Part shown: one piece after another, positions 26,845-34,590 of the stretch
Layout: every line of letters starts with the position of its first letter
How positions within the stretch are numbered: the stretch's first letter is position 1
Assembly: GCA_046351595.1 (NCBI GenBank)
Contig: JAXLYE010000006.1
Coordinates: 248,001-312,000, forward strand
DNA: 64,000 nt
Direction of reading: 5' to 3'
DNA from: JAXLYE01 sp046351595
GTDB taxonomy: Bacteria > Myxococcota_A > Polyangia > Palsa-1104 > JAEUJZ01
Notes under the pieces: model-generated
The model's input: only the letters and a program-made list of their open reading frames with translations
Databases searched by the model: none
Told to the model about the DNA's origin: nothing
Translations under genes and position numbers: made by a program

Positions 26845-28515
26845 CTAGTCCATGAGCGCGACCGGCGCGACGGGCTCGAGCTCGCGCTCGGGCAGCGGCC
26901 AGTGGATGCGCAAGAGCGTGCGCGCCGGACAGTCGAGGTAGCGCAGCGTCCAGCTCGATCCGGTCCGCTCGAGCGGCACCGGCCGCAGCTGCCCCGTGGT
27001 CAGATCCATGGCGCTGCCGAACGGCTCAAGCTCGAACCCGTCCGGCGCCGCGAGCGTGAGCTCGGCGACGCGGCTGGTGTGGCGGCAGACCAGCTCGATG
27101 TTCGCGAAGGCCTCGTCGGGGCCGATGACGCGGTGGGCCTCGTTGGCGCTGCGGCACAGGGCGCGCGCGATGCGATAGCGCACCCGCCCCGGCATCGGCA
27201 GCATGAGCTTCGGGAAGTCCTCCGGGTTCTCGAGCACGGCGTCGCGGAGCAGGAAGATCGGCTCGCCGTACTCGTCCGGCGCCTGTCGATCCGGCGCGGC
27301 GCGGACCTCCTGCTCACACTCCAGGTCCCAGCGCTCGGGCGCGCTCGGCGACTCCTTGAGCCGGTAGTGCGCCTGCGTCAGCTGCCACAGCTTGCCGTCG
27401 AGATCGGGCCCGCGCTCGGGCTGCGGCGTGAGCCCCCAGAGGGCGCCGTCCTGGGTCGCCGTGACCAGCGGGCGCGAGACGAGCTCGGTCTTGAGCCCGG
27501 TCTGGGTCACCTTGATCTCCGGCTTGAACGCCACGGTCTGGACGTGGAAGGCGCGGTCCGAATAGGTGACCAGGTTGTAGGAAGGCCACATCGTCATCGG
27601 GCGGTCTTCGTCGGCGCCCTCGGTGCTCCAGCGCTCGGCCAGGCCGGCGCTGCCGGCGCTCACCAGCAGCACGTCGCCGCTGCCCACCTCGGGCGAGCGC
27701 ACAAGGCGCGCGGCTGGGCAGTGCTTGTGGCCGTGCAGGACCACGACCGGGCGCCGCAGCGCGTGCAAGAGGCTCAGCGCGCTGCCCGAGCCCAGCGCCG
27801 TCATGAACAGCTCCTCGCGGTCGCCGTGCGCGATCAGCCAGGGCGCCACCTTGTGCAAAAGGAAGCGCGGCAGCGCCGCGAGCTCGGCCCCGCCGCCGGC
27901 CGCCACCGTGTCGGTCACCGGGGTCGGCACCAGGTGGTGGTGCATGAGCAGGACCAGCGGCCGCGGCGGGCTGCCCTCGGCGACCGGCTCCAGCCAGCTC
28001 GCGAGCTGCAGCATGTCGTCGGCGCGCAGCGTGCCGCCGGCGCTCAGCTTGCCGGTGCCGAGGAACGTCGTGTCGTAGGTGCACACGTCGAAGGGCAGCG
28101 CGCGCGTCAGCTCGGGCGGCATCACCTCGGCGAGCTGCGGCAGCGCGCAGCCCGCGACCCAGACATCCGGCTCGCTGAGCCCGGCCTTGAGGGCGCGGAA
28201 CAGCTTGTCGCGCTGCGGGCTGAAGATGCCGATGGTGCGGCGGTCGTGGTTGCCGGGCAGCAGGATCAGCGGGACCCGCTTGCCGAGCGCCGCGTGGAGC
28301 TGCGCGCGCCACGCTCGCACGGCCCGCAGCGCGCTCTCGACCCCGATGCTGGCGGTGTCCAGGACGTCGCCCGTGACGACGACCAGATCCAGGCTCCAGG
28401 GCTGGCCGGCGCGCAGCGCGGCGAACAGCGCGCGCTCGATGCCGTCGCTGCGGCCGTCCTCGGCGTCGATGTGGAGATCGGAGAGGTGGAGGATCTGGAG
28501 CGACTCGTCTGGCAT
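26845..28515 (-). CDS. Metallophosphoesterase with long C-terminal extension
   Basis: 556 aa from ATG 28515. The N-terminal half is a calcineurin-like phosphoesterase of the Icc/CpdA type: ILHLSDLHID, VVTGDVLD, LLPGNHDRR, LMHHHLVP and VVLHGHKH give all metal ligands. The last 200 or so residues form a strand-rich domain of unknown family (RYRIARALCRSANEAHRVIGPDEAFANI onward). There is no signal peptide. CpdA-type enzymes hydrolyse cyclic nucleotides, but the extension points to another substrate. Behind the start lies a 291-bp gap shared with the divergent secreted paralogue gene. Confidence 0.88.
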   Translation of the reverse strand: MPDESLQILHLSDLHIDAEDGRSDGIERALFAALRAGQPWSLDLVVVTGDVLDTASIGVESALRAVRAWRAQLHAALGKRVPLILLPGNHDRRTIGIFSPQRDKLFRALKAGLSEPDVWVAGCALPQLAEVMPPELTRALPFDVCTYDTTFLGTGKLSAGGTLRADDMLQLASWLEPVAEGSPPRPLVLLMHHHLVPTPVTDTVAAGGGAELAALPRFLLHKVAPWLIAHGDREELFMTALGSGSALSLLHALRRPVVVLHGHKHCPAARLVRSPEVGSGDVLLVSAGSAGLAERWSTEGADEDRPMTMWPSYNLVTYSDRAFHVQTVAFKPEIKVTQTGLKTELVSRPLVTATQDGALWGLTPQPERGPDLDGKLWQLTQAHYRLKESPSAPERWDLECEQEVRAAPDRQAPDEYGEPIFLLRDAVLENPEDFPKLMLPMPGRVRYRIARALCRSANEAHRVIGPDEAFANIELVCRHTSRVAELTLAAPDGFELEPFGSAMDLTTGQLRPVPLERTGSSWTLRYLDCPARTLLRIHWPLPERELEPVAPVALMD

Positions 28516-28806
28516 GCGGGGAGGATTGCAAGCGAGGTGCCACGACAGCGCCGGCCTGCCGTCGTGAGCGCGTCGCGTGCAGGTTCGCCGACGTGCGACC
28601 GACCGCCGAGCGGGATCCGCGCCGCTACCGGCTCGCCGCTCGCGGCAGCGCGTAACGCCGGAACGCGGGTGGGCCGTTACCGCGCAAGGCTCACCCGTTA
28701 CGTGACGGTACCGGGCGGGCTCCTGCGCCGCCAGCGTTGACCCGCCGCGGCGCGCGCTACCATCATGAAGAGGTAGTACGAGTCTGCTGGCGCGAGGGGG
28801 AGCACC
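28516..28806. promoter_or_regulatory. Divergent upstream region of a metallophosphoesterase gene and the paralogue cluster
   Basis: 291 bp without a gene. Towards the paralogue cluster TTGACC (about 28737) is followed after 15 bp by TACCAT, a possible but tight -35/-10 pair. The segment 28675-28720 holds a GTTACCG / CGTTACGTGACGG patch with dyad symmetry. Nothing else is recognisable. Confidence 0.3.
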
Positions 28807-29586
28807 ATGCATGCAAGACGGAGCCAGCGGGGACTCACGGTCCCGCTGCTATGGATATTGAGCGCCTGTCCGTCCGCACCGGGCGGGGCGACGGTCCCGG
28901 CATCCTGTGAAGACGACCAGATCCTGATCAGCGCGAGCGGGCAGTGGTACTGCAGCACGCCGCCCGCGTACCGGGCCCCGGCCCTGCCGCCGCCGCCCTG
29001 CCCCAGCGCGCCCGCGGGCGTCCTCAGCAGCGACGGCAACTCGCTGTCCTGCAGCACGGCCGACTACGGGCTCGGCCAGACCCTGAGCAGCACCGCGGCG
29101 AGCCTCGATCGGCTGGAGGGACGCATCACGGCGCTCAGCTCGCCGCAGCCCTCGGGCCTCTTCCGCGGCGTCACCAACGAGCTCTCCAGCGGCGCCATGG
29201 TGGCCCCGAGCGGATCGTCGGCAGCGACGGGTCTGCCCGCGGCGGCGGCGCGCTGCTCGGCCGAGTACCCCGGCAGCCACCTGTGCTCGGTCTTCGAGCT
29301 GTACGACAGCGTCGTGCGCGGCAAGCTCACCAACGACTCCCTGCTGCCCAAGTCGTGGATCTACTTCCCGGCCGGCAACGCCGCGGCCACGGCCGAGCGC
29401 CCGCTCGACGGGATCGCCGACAGCTGCGCGGGCTACACCTACGGCCTCGACGACCGCGGCTGGAGCGGCATCGCCGCGGAGTGGACGGTCCTTTTGACGG
29501 GCTCCATCGGCTTCAAGTTCCACGGCGGCAGCGCGGCGCCCTGCAGCGCGAGCCTGCCGCTGGCCTGCTGCGGAGGTGCCCCGTGA
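28807..29586 (+). CDS. Secreted Cys-rich lipoprotein, tandem paralogue 1 of 3
   Basis: 259 aa; GAGGGGG ribosome site. Signal peptide with lipobox WILSAC. A short N-terminal motif C-x-DDQILISASGQWYC is followed by a Pro-rich linker and a coiled, Ala/Ser-rich stretch. The C-terminal domain of about 120 residues has six conserved Cys: CSAEYPGSHLC, then SWIYFPA, then ADSCAGYTYGLDDRGWSGIAAEW, then FHGGSAAPCSASLPLACC. All three tandem genes share this frame and have the same length. The family is unknown to me; an extracellular or surface role is inferred from signal and disulfide-type Cys pattern. The stop overlaps the next start (GTGA). Confidence 0.85.
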   Translation: MHARRSQRGLTVPLLWILSACPSAPGGATVPASCEDDQILISASGQWYCSTPPAYRAPALPPPPCPSAPAGVLSSDGNSLSCSTADYGLGQTLSSTAASLDRLEGRITALSSPQPSGLFRGVTNELSSGAMVAPSGSSAATGLPAAAARCSAEYPGSHLCSVFELYDSVVRGKLTNDSLLPKSWIYFPAGNAAATAERPLDGIADSCAGYTYGLDDRGWSGIAAEWTVLLTGSIGFKFHGGSAAPCSASLPLACCGGAP

Positions 29587-30362
29587 GGCCCAACCCGCTG
29601 CTGCTGCTGCCGCTCACGCTGCTCCTCGGCGCGGCGCCCGAGCGCATCCCCCTCCCCGGACCGGTTCCCACGTGCCGCCGCGGCGAGTTCCTGACGATCA
29701 AGGACGGAGTCCTGCGCTGCCGCGACCTGATCTACCCGACCCTCAAGCGGACCCTCAAGGGTGCGCCGGACTGCACGGGCAGGCTCGCGGGGCCGCCGGC
29801 GCAAGGGACCGGATCCTGGCAGTGCGCGGACAAGGGCCACGTCGACGCCGGTGCGGTCGCGGCGCTGCCCTCCGAGCGCGTGCGCGCCGAGGCGGCCAGG
29901 CAGGCGGCCGAGCGGCTCCTCGCCGAGCAGGCAAGTGCCGTCCACTACGTCGGCGTGACCGCGCAGAAGACCACGGGGCTCGTCCGCCGCACCGGCACCC
30001 CGGCCGGCCTCCTGTCGGCCAACGCGCTCTGCGCCGACGAGTACCCGGGCTCGCACCTGTGCACGGGCTACGAGGTCAGCGCGGCGGTCGCATCCGGCGA
30101 GATCACCCAGGCCTCGCTCGTGCCGCGCGCCTGGATCTACCACCCGTCGTGGAAGACGCCGCTCGCCGGCGCAAAGAACCCCGAGGAGGGCCTGGCCGAC
30201 AGCTGCGCGAGCTACACCTACGGTCAGGACGATCGCGGCTGGAGCGGCATCGCCATGGAGTGGCGGGCAACCGTCGTGAACGCGGTCGAAAAGGTCCTGG
30301 TCTTCCAGGGCGGGAGCTCGGCGCCGTGCAGCGCGATGCTGCCGCTCGGCTGCTGCAAGTGA
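29583..30362 (+). CDS. Secreted Cys-rich protein, tandem paralogue 2 of 3
   Basis: 259 aa from GTG 29583, overlapping the previous stop by 4 bp, so co-translated. The signal peptide PLLLLPLTLLLGAAPERI has no lipid Cys, unlike paralogue 1. The N-terminal motif reads CRRGEFLTIKDGVLRC; a helical stretch (VRAEAARQAAERLLAEQ) follows; the C-terminal domain reads CADEYPGSHLC, AWIYHPSWK, ADSCASYTYGQDDRGWSGIAMEW and APCSAMLPLGCC. It is close to paralogue 1 over the last 120 residues and divergent before. Different anchoring of near-identical domains suggests one lipid-anchored and one free member. Confidence 0.85.
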   Translation: MRPNPLLLLPLTLLLGAAPERIPLPGPVPTCRRGEFLTIKDGVLRCRDLIYPTLKRTLKGAPDCTGRLAGPPAQGTGSWQCADKGHVDAGAVAALPSERVRAEAARQAAERLLAEQASAVHYVGVTAQKTTGLVRRTGTPAGLLSANALCADEYPGSHLCTGYEVSAAVASGEITQASLVPRAWIYHPSWKTPLAGAKNPEEGLADSCASYTYGQDDRGWSGIAMEWRATVVNAVEKVLVFQGGSSAPCSAMLPLGCCK

Positions 30363-30372
30363 GGGGACGCCC

Positions 30373-31152
30373 ATGAAAAAACCGATCCTGAAGACGGCGC
30401 TCCCTTTTCTTGCAGCGATGGGGCTCGGCCCGGGCTGCGATCCACCGTCGGAGCTGCGGCTGCCGGTGTGCGCGGATCGTCAGGCCATCGGCTTCGACGA
30501 CAGCGGCACCCCGTCGTGCCAGGAGCTCGGCTCGGCCGGCGATCCGCCGCCGCTGTTGGCGTGCAGCCGCGATGAGGCCCTGACCATCGAAAACAGAGGG
30601 GGCGGCGCCGTGCGCTGCGTGCAGCGGACCGATGCCACCGGTCTGCAGGCGGCCGGTGAGCAGGCTGCGGCGCTCAGCGACGAGCTCGCGCAGGCGGCCG
30701 GCGCGCTGGCCGAGGTGAGGTCGCGCGCGGTCGCGACCTTCGCGGGGCTGAGCCAGCAGCTTGCCACCGGGCGGGTCGCCTCATTCGGGCTGGTCGGCCT
30801 GCCCGCTGCAGCGGCCTCCTGCGAGGCGGAGTTCGGAGCCGGCGCGCATATGTGCTCGCCGTACGAGCTGCACCTCAGCGCCTCGCTCGGGGTCATCCGA
30901 CCTGCGGACGTGATCGCGCGCTCCTGGGTCTACTTCCCGGCGTGGAACCGCTCGGCGGCGCTGACAAGCGTCGACCGCGACGCCGGGCTCGGGGACACCT
31001 GCGCCGGGTTCATCAACTTCACGTCCTATCTCGGCTACCGCGGCGTCATCCTCGAGTGGACCACGCTGCCGACGGGGGCGACCGGCTTCGTCTTCCACGG
31101 CGGCGACGACGCGCGCTGCTACAACAGACTCCCCATCGCCTGCTGTCGCTAG
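30373..31152 (+). CDS. Secreted Cys-rich lipoprotein, tandem paralogue 3 of 3
   Basis: 259 aa, 10 bp after paralogue 2. The signal ends at GLGPGC (Cys22), a possible lipobox. The N-terminal motif is CSRDEALTIENRGGGAVRC, then a helical stretch (AAGEQAAALSDELAQAAGAL) and the C-terminal domain CEAEFGAGAHMC, SWVYFPAWN, GDTCAGFINFTSYLGYRGVILEW and ARCYNRLPIACC. It is the most diverged copy: the DDRGWSG loop is replaced by SYLGYRG, while all six Cys are kept. It may be a divergent subunit of the same surface complex. Confidence 0.83.
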   Translation: MKKPILKTALPFLAAMGLGPGCDPPSELRLPVCADRQAIGFDDSGTPSCQELGSAGDPPPLLACSRDEALTIENRGGGAVRCVQRTDATGLQAAGEQAAALSDELAQAAGALAEVRSRAVATFAGLSQQLATGRVASFGLVGLPAAAASCEAEFGAGAHMCSPYELHLSASLGVIRPADVIARSWVYFPAWNRSAALTSVDRDAGLGDTCAGFINFTSYLGYRGVILEWTTLPTGATGFVFHGGDDARCYNRLPIACCR

Positions 31153-31236
31153 CCCTCTCCACCAGCCGCTTCGCGGTCCTCCACGCGGGCCGCGCGCGAC
31201 CGAGCGAGCGGAAGACGCGGCGCCTTCCAGCCTGTC

Positions 31237-31258
31237 AGGGGCACGCGACCGTGCCCCC
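31237..31258. terminator. Hairpin between the paralogue cluster and the MopE-like gene
   Basis: GGGGCAC (31238-31244) pairs with GTGCCCC (31251-31257) around a 6-nt loop, followed by CTTAG. It sits between convergent genes, where a two-way stop is expected. The same stem, extended to 9 bp, recurs at 41554-41577. Confidence 0.55.
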
Positions 31259-31323
31259 TTAGCGACGGCGGGTTCCTCGCTCCCCGAGCGATCAGGAGCT
31301 TCTGGGTCGAGGGACCCGCGCGG

Positions 31324-34300
31324 CTACACGCAGGTGTGCATGGCGCTGCACGTCTTCATGCCGTTGCAGTCCGTGTTGACGAGGCACTCGACGCACGCCT
31401 TGTTGAAGCACTTGGGCGTGGCGCCGCCGCACGTGGTGTCGTCGATGCACGCGACGCACGCGTTGTTGTCGCAGACCGGCTTGGCCATCGGGCACTGGTT
31501 GTTCATCGTGCACTCGACGCAGACCGTCATGCCCTTGCAGTACGGCTTGGCGGTCGGGCAGTCGGCGTCCATCGCGCAGCCGCAGACGCTGTTGTTGCAC
31601 TTCGGCTTGTCCGTCGGGCACTGGTTGTCCATGGTGCACTCGACGCACTTGTTCATGTTGTCGCAGACCGGCTTGGTCATCGGGCACTGCGCGTTCATCG
31701 TGCACTCGACGCAGGTCTTGTTCGAGCAGTGCGTCTTGCCGGCCACGGTGCAGTTCGCGTCGACGGTGCACTCGACGCAGGCGTTCATGTCGCAGATCGG
31801 CTTGGTCATCGGGCAGTTGGCGTTGCCGATGCACTGGTAGCACTGGTTCATCGAGCAGACCGGCGTCGCGGTCGGGCAGTCGCCGTTGCCGACGCAGGCG
31901 ACGCACTTGTGGGCCGTGGTGTCGCAGACCGGCTTGCCGGCGACGCCCGCGCAGTGCGCGTTGGTCGTGCACTCGACGCAGCTGTTGGTGCCGGTGTCGC
32001 AGCCCGGCGTCGCGCCCATGCAGTCGCCGTCGGCCAGGCACTGAACGCAGCTGTTCTGGCCCTTGCAGCGCGGCTTGCCCGTTATGCCGGCGCAGTCGCC
32101 ATCGGCCAGGCACTGCACGCACTGCTCGGTGGTGGTGTTGCACAGCGGCGAGGCGCCCGCGCACGCCGGGTTGGTGCCGCACTGGCAGCTGCCGACCACG
32201 CACTTGTTGGCGAGCTTGGGATCGCACACGTTGGTGCACGTGCCGCAGTGATCGAAGTTGGTATTGAGGTCCAGGCACATGTTGATGCCGGCGCAGCACG
32301 AGGGCTTGCCGAACCCCGCCTCGCTGCAGTCGTCGACCTTGGCGTTGCAGTCCTCGTCCTTGGCGCCGTCGCAGACCTCCTTGGCCGGGTAGACCGCGGT
32401 GTTGTCGCAGGTCAGGTAGCGCCGGCTGTTGTCGAACGGCGGCGAGACCGTGAACGCCGTCGGCTGCGCGAGGTTGGAGAACTTGTTGATCTTGGTCGCG
32501 TCCTCGGCCTTGTTCAGCGGGCGCACACAGCCGTTGACCTTGCCCGCCACGCACTCGCCGGTCTCGACGCCGCAGACCTCGCCGTACTCCTTGAGGTTAG
32601 CGCCGTCCGGAGCGTTCGTGCGGCCGTCGCAGTCCTCGTCGGTGTCCTGGCCCGCGACGCAGGTCTGCTGCGCCGGCTGGGTGGCGCCGAAGCACTTGGG
32701 CGCCACCGCCGTCGACTTGGGATCCGCGGGCTGGCCCGGGCAGCCGGTGAACTTGCCGGCACCGGCGTTGGCGCCGCCAGAGATCGCGGTGCAGACGCAG
32801 CGGCCCGAGAACCCGCCGGTCGCCGCCACCTTCTGCCCGCACGAGCCGGCGTTGTAGTCGGTGCACGACTTGATGCTGGTGACCGGGCTGCCGCCGACCA
32901 TGTTGGTCTCGACCATGCGGTTGCCGCTCGGATCCGGGTTCATCTCGTCGATCAGGCCGTCGCAGTCGTTGTCCTTGCCGTCGCAGATCTCGAGGGCCCA
33001 GGGGTGGATGTTGGGGTCGTTGTTGTCGCAGTCGAACATCGCGTCCCAGCCGTCGCCGTCGACGTCGTTCATGCACAGCGGCCGCACGTTGCCCGAGCAG
33101 TTCTCTTGCTGGCCGCCGAACAGCGGATCGGTGTTGTCCTTGGCGCAGCGCACCGGCGCGCCCGGGAAGACCATGCCGCCGTTCAGGTTCGCACCGACGG
33201 GAGCGGCGTCGTTGCAGTCGACGGGCAGGCCCGCGGGGTTGCAGGTCCCGTTGTTGACGTTGGGGAAGCCGTCCAGGTCGCGGTCACACGTCGTCGGGCT
33301 GGGCGGGCAGCCGGCGCGGCCGCCGCCGCAGTCCGCGTCCTGCGCGCCGCCGCTGACCGCGTTGTTCGCGCACAGGCGCCGCATCGCCGCGATGGCCGAG
33401 CCGCCGCCCTCCGAGCCCTTCAGATCGTTGACGATGACGATCGAGGCGCCCGGTGTCATCGTTGATCCCGGGAACACGCCGCGGTCGTTGTCGTCGCAGT
33501 CGAGCTGCTTGGTGTAGCCGGCCTGCGGGCACTTGGCCGCGGCGTCCATGCGCTGGAAGCCATCGCCGTCGAGGTCGCAGGGCACGCAGCCGCCGGTCGG
33601 GTTGCCGTCGCACGCCCAGTCCTTGCTCGAGTCGGCGCAGTTCTTGGGCGCGCCGGGGTGCACGTCGGGGTTGTTGTCATCGCAGTCGCGCTGGCTGACG
33701 ACCGGATCCTGCGGCGAGTAGCCGTCGCAGTCCTCATCGACGAAGCAGGGCACGACCATGCCGGTGCAGTCGTAGTCGAACGGGTCGTCGCAGCGCGCCG
33801 GCTGACAGGTCGACAGATCCGCGCGCTTGGCGTGGTTGGTCTCGCAGCTCTTGCGATCGGTGCACTGGCAGCAGTTGCGCGGGCGGGCGTTGCCGTGGAA
33901 GCGCTTGTTGTCGCTGTCGTCGCAGTCGGTGATCTCGGGCTCGCCGTCGCCGTCCTGGTCCCGGCAGGCCGGCGCCATGGCGTCACACGACACGTCGAAC
34001 GGCAGGCCGCACAGCGGCTTGGCCAGCGGGTTCACCTGCTGCGCATAGATCGCGCGCGGCAGCGTGGCGGCGCTGGGCACCGGATCGCTGTCGATGCAGT
34101 CCAGGACGTCGCGCTGGTTGCGGTAGCGCAGGCTCGCCGCCATGTTGTCGGCGATCCAGGTGTCCTTGTCGGGGAAGTGGTCGAAGTCCTTGTCGTTGGC
34201 CGGCTGCACCTCGAGCAGCGCGCCGTCGATCTCCAGCGTCCCCGACGAGCGCACGATCGACGCGTAGAACAGCTCGGGCAGCCGCGGCTTCGGCGTCACG

Positions 34301-34419
34301 CCCTTGGCCGCCAGCGTGCCGGTCGAGGCGGCGCGGATGTGGACCAGATCTTCGCCCCGTCGAGAGCTCGCGGGCATCGTTCCCCGCGGCGCAATCACGG
34401 CCCGCGCCCGCTCGTCCAT
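31324..34419 (-). CDS. MopE-like, Cys-rich repeat protein without visible signal peptide
   Basis: 1031 aa. The N-terminal half carries many DCDD/DCDGLID-type motifs (TDCDDSDN, RDCDDNNPDVHPGA, LDCDDNDRGVFPGS, DNDCDGLIDE) of the putative metal-binding MopE family. The C-terminal third is a string of 12 repeats of 22-25 residues of the form CVECTxNxQCPxxKPVCDN. Such proteins are normally secreted, yet the frame opens MDERARAVIAPRGTM with no hydrophobic leader, and a TAG stop stands directly before the ATG. Either export is leaderless, or the N-terminus has been cut off by mutation or sequencing error. Metal binding is inferred. Confidence 0.85.
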   Translation of the reverse strand: MDERARAVIAPRGTMPASSRRGEDLVHIRAASTGTLAAKGVTPKPRLPELFYASIVRSSGTLEIDGALLEVQPANDKDFDHFPDKDTWIADNMAASLRYRNQRDVLDCIDSDPVPSAATLPRAIYAQQVNPLAKPLCGLPFDVSCDAMAPACRDQDGDGEPEITDCDDSDNKRFHGNARPRNCCQCTDRKSCETNHAKRADLSTCQPARCDDPFDYDCTGMVVPCFVDEDCDGYSPQDPVVSQRDCDDNNPDVHPGAPKNCADSSKDWACDGNPTGGCVPCDLDGDGFQRMDAAAKCPQAGYTKQLDCDDNDRGVFPGSTMTPGASIVIVNDLKGSEGGGSAIAAMRRLCANNAVSGGAQDADCGGGRAGCPPSPTTCDRDLDGFPNVNNGTCNPAGLPVDCNDAAPVGANLNGGMVFPGAPVRCAKDNTDPLFGGQQENCSGNVRPLCMNDVDGDGWDAMFDCDNNDPNIHPWALEICDGKDNDCDGLIDEMNPDPSGNRMVETNMVGGSPVTSIKSCTDYNAGSCGQKVAATGGFSGRCVCTAISGGANAGAGKFTGCPGQPADPKSTAVAPKCFGATQPAQQTCVAGQDTDEDCDGRTNAPDGANLKEYGEVCGVETGECVAGKVNGCVRPLNKAEDATKINKFSNLAQPTAFTVSPPFDNSRRYLTCDNTAVYPAKEVCDGAKDEDCNAKVDDCSEAGFGKPSCCAGINMCLDLNTNFDHCGTCTNVCDPKLANKCVVGSCQCGTNPACAGASPLCNTTTEQCVQCLADGDCAGITGKPRCKGQNSCVQCLADGDCMGATPGCDTGTNSCVECTTNAHCAGVAGKPVCDTTAHKCVACVGNGDCPTATPVCSMNQCYQCIGNANCPMTKPICDMNACVECTVDANCTVAGKTHCSNKTCVECTMNAQCPMTKPVCDNMNKCVECTMDNQCPTDKPKCNNSVCGCAMDADCPTAKPYCKGMTVCVECTMNNQCPMAKPVCDNNACVACIDDTTCGGATPKCFNKACVECLVNTDCNGMKTCSAMHTCV

Positions 34420-34472
34420 CTACGCAGGCCGCACGCCCGGTGGTGCAGGGCGCGGTGGACGTGCAGCGAGCG

Positions 34473-34487
34473 GCTGCACGGTGCAGC
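34473..34487. promoter_or_regulatory. Palindrome GCTGCAC-G-GTGCAGC
   Basis: Perfect 7-bp arms around one base, with a further half-site GTGCAGCG at 34461. It lies in the 171-bp divergent region between the MopE-like gene and the DUF2156 gene, so it is placed to regulate either. No known regulator is recognised. Confidence 0.4.
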
Positions 34488-34590
34488 GGACCGGGGCCGT
34501 GCATCGGGGAATCCCTTGGCGATTCCGCAGGCGCGCGCCGTGACGCGCTGTGCGCAGCCTCGCCGTCGGTTCCGTGTTAAAGGCTTGCGG

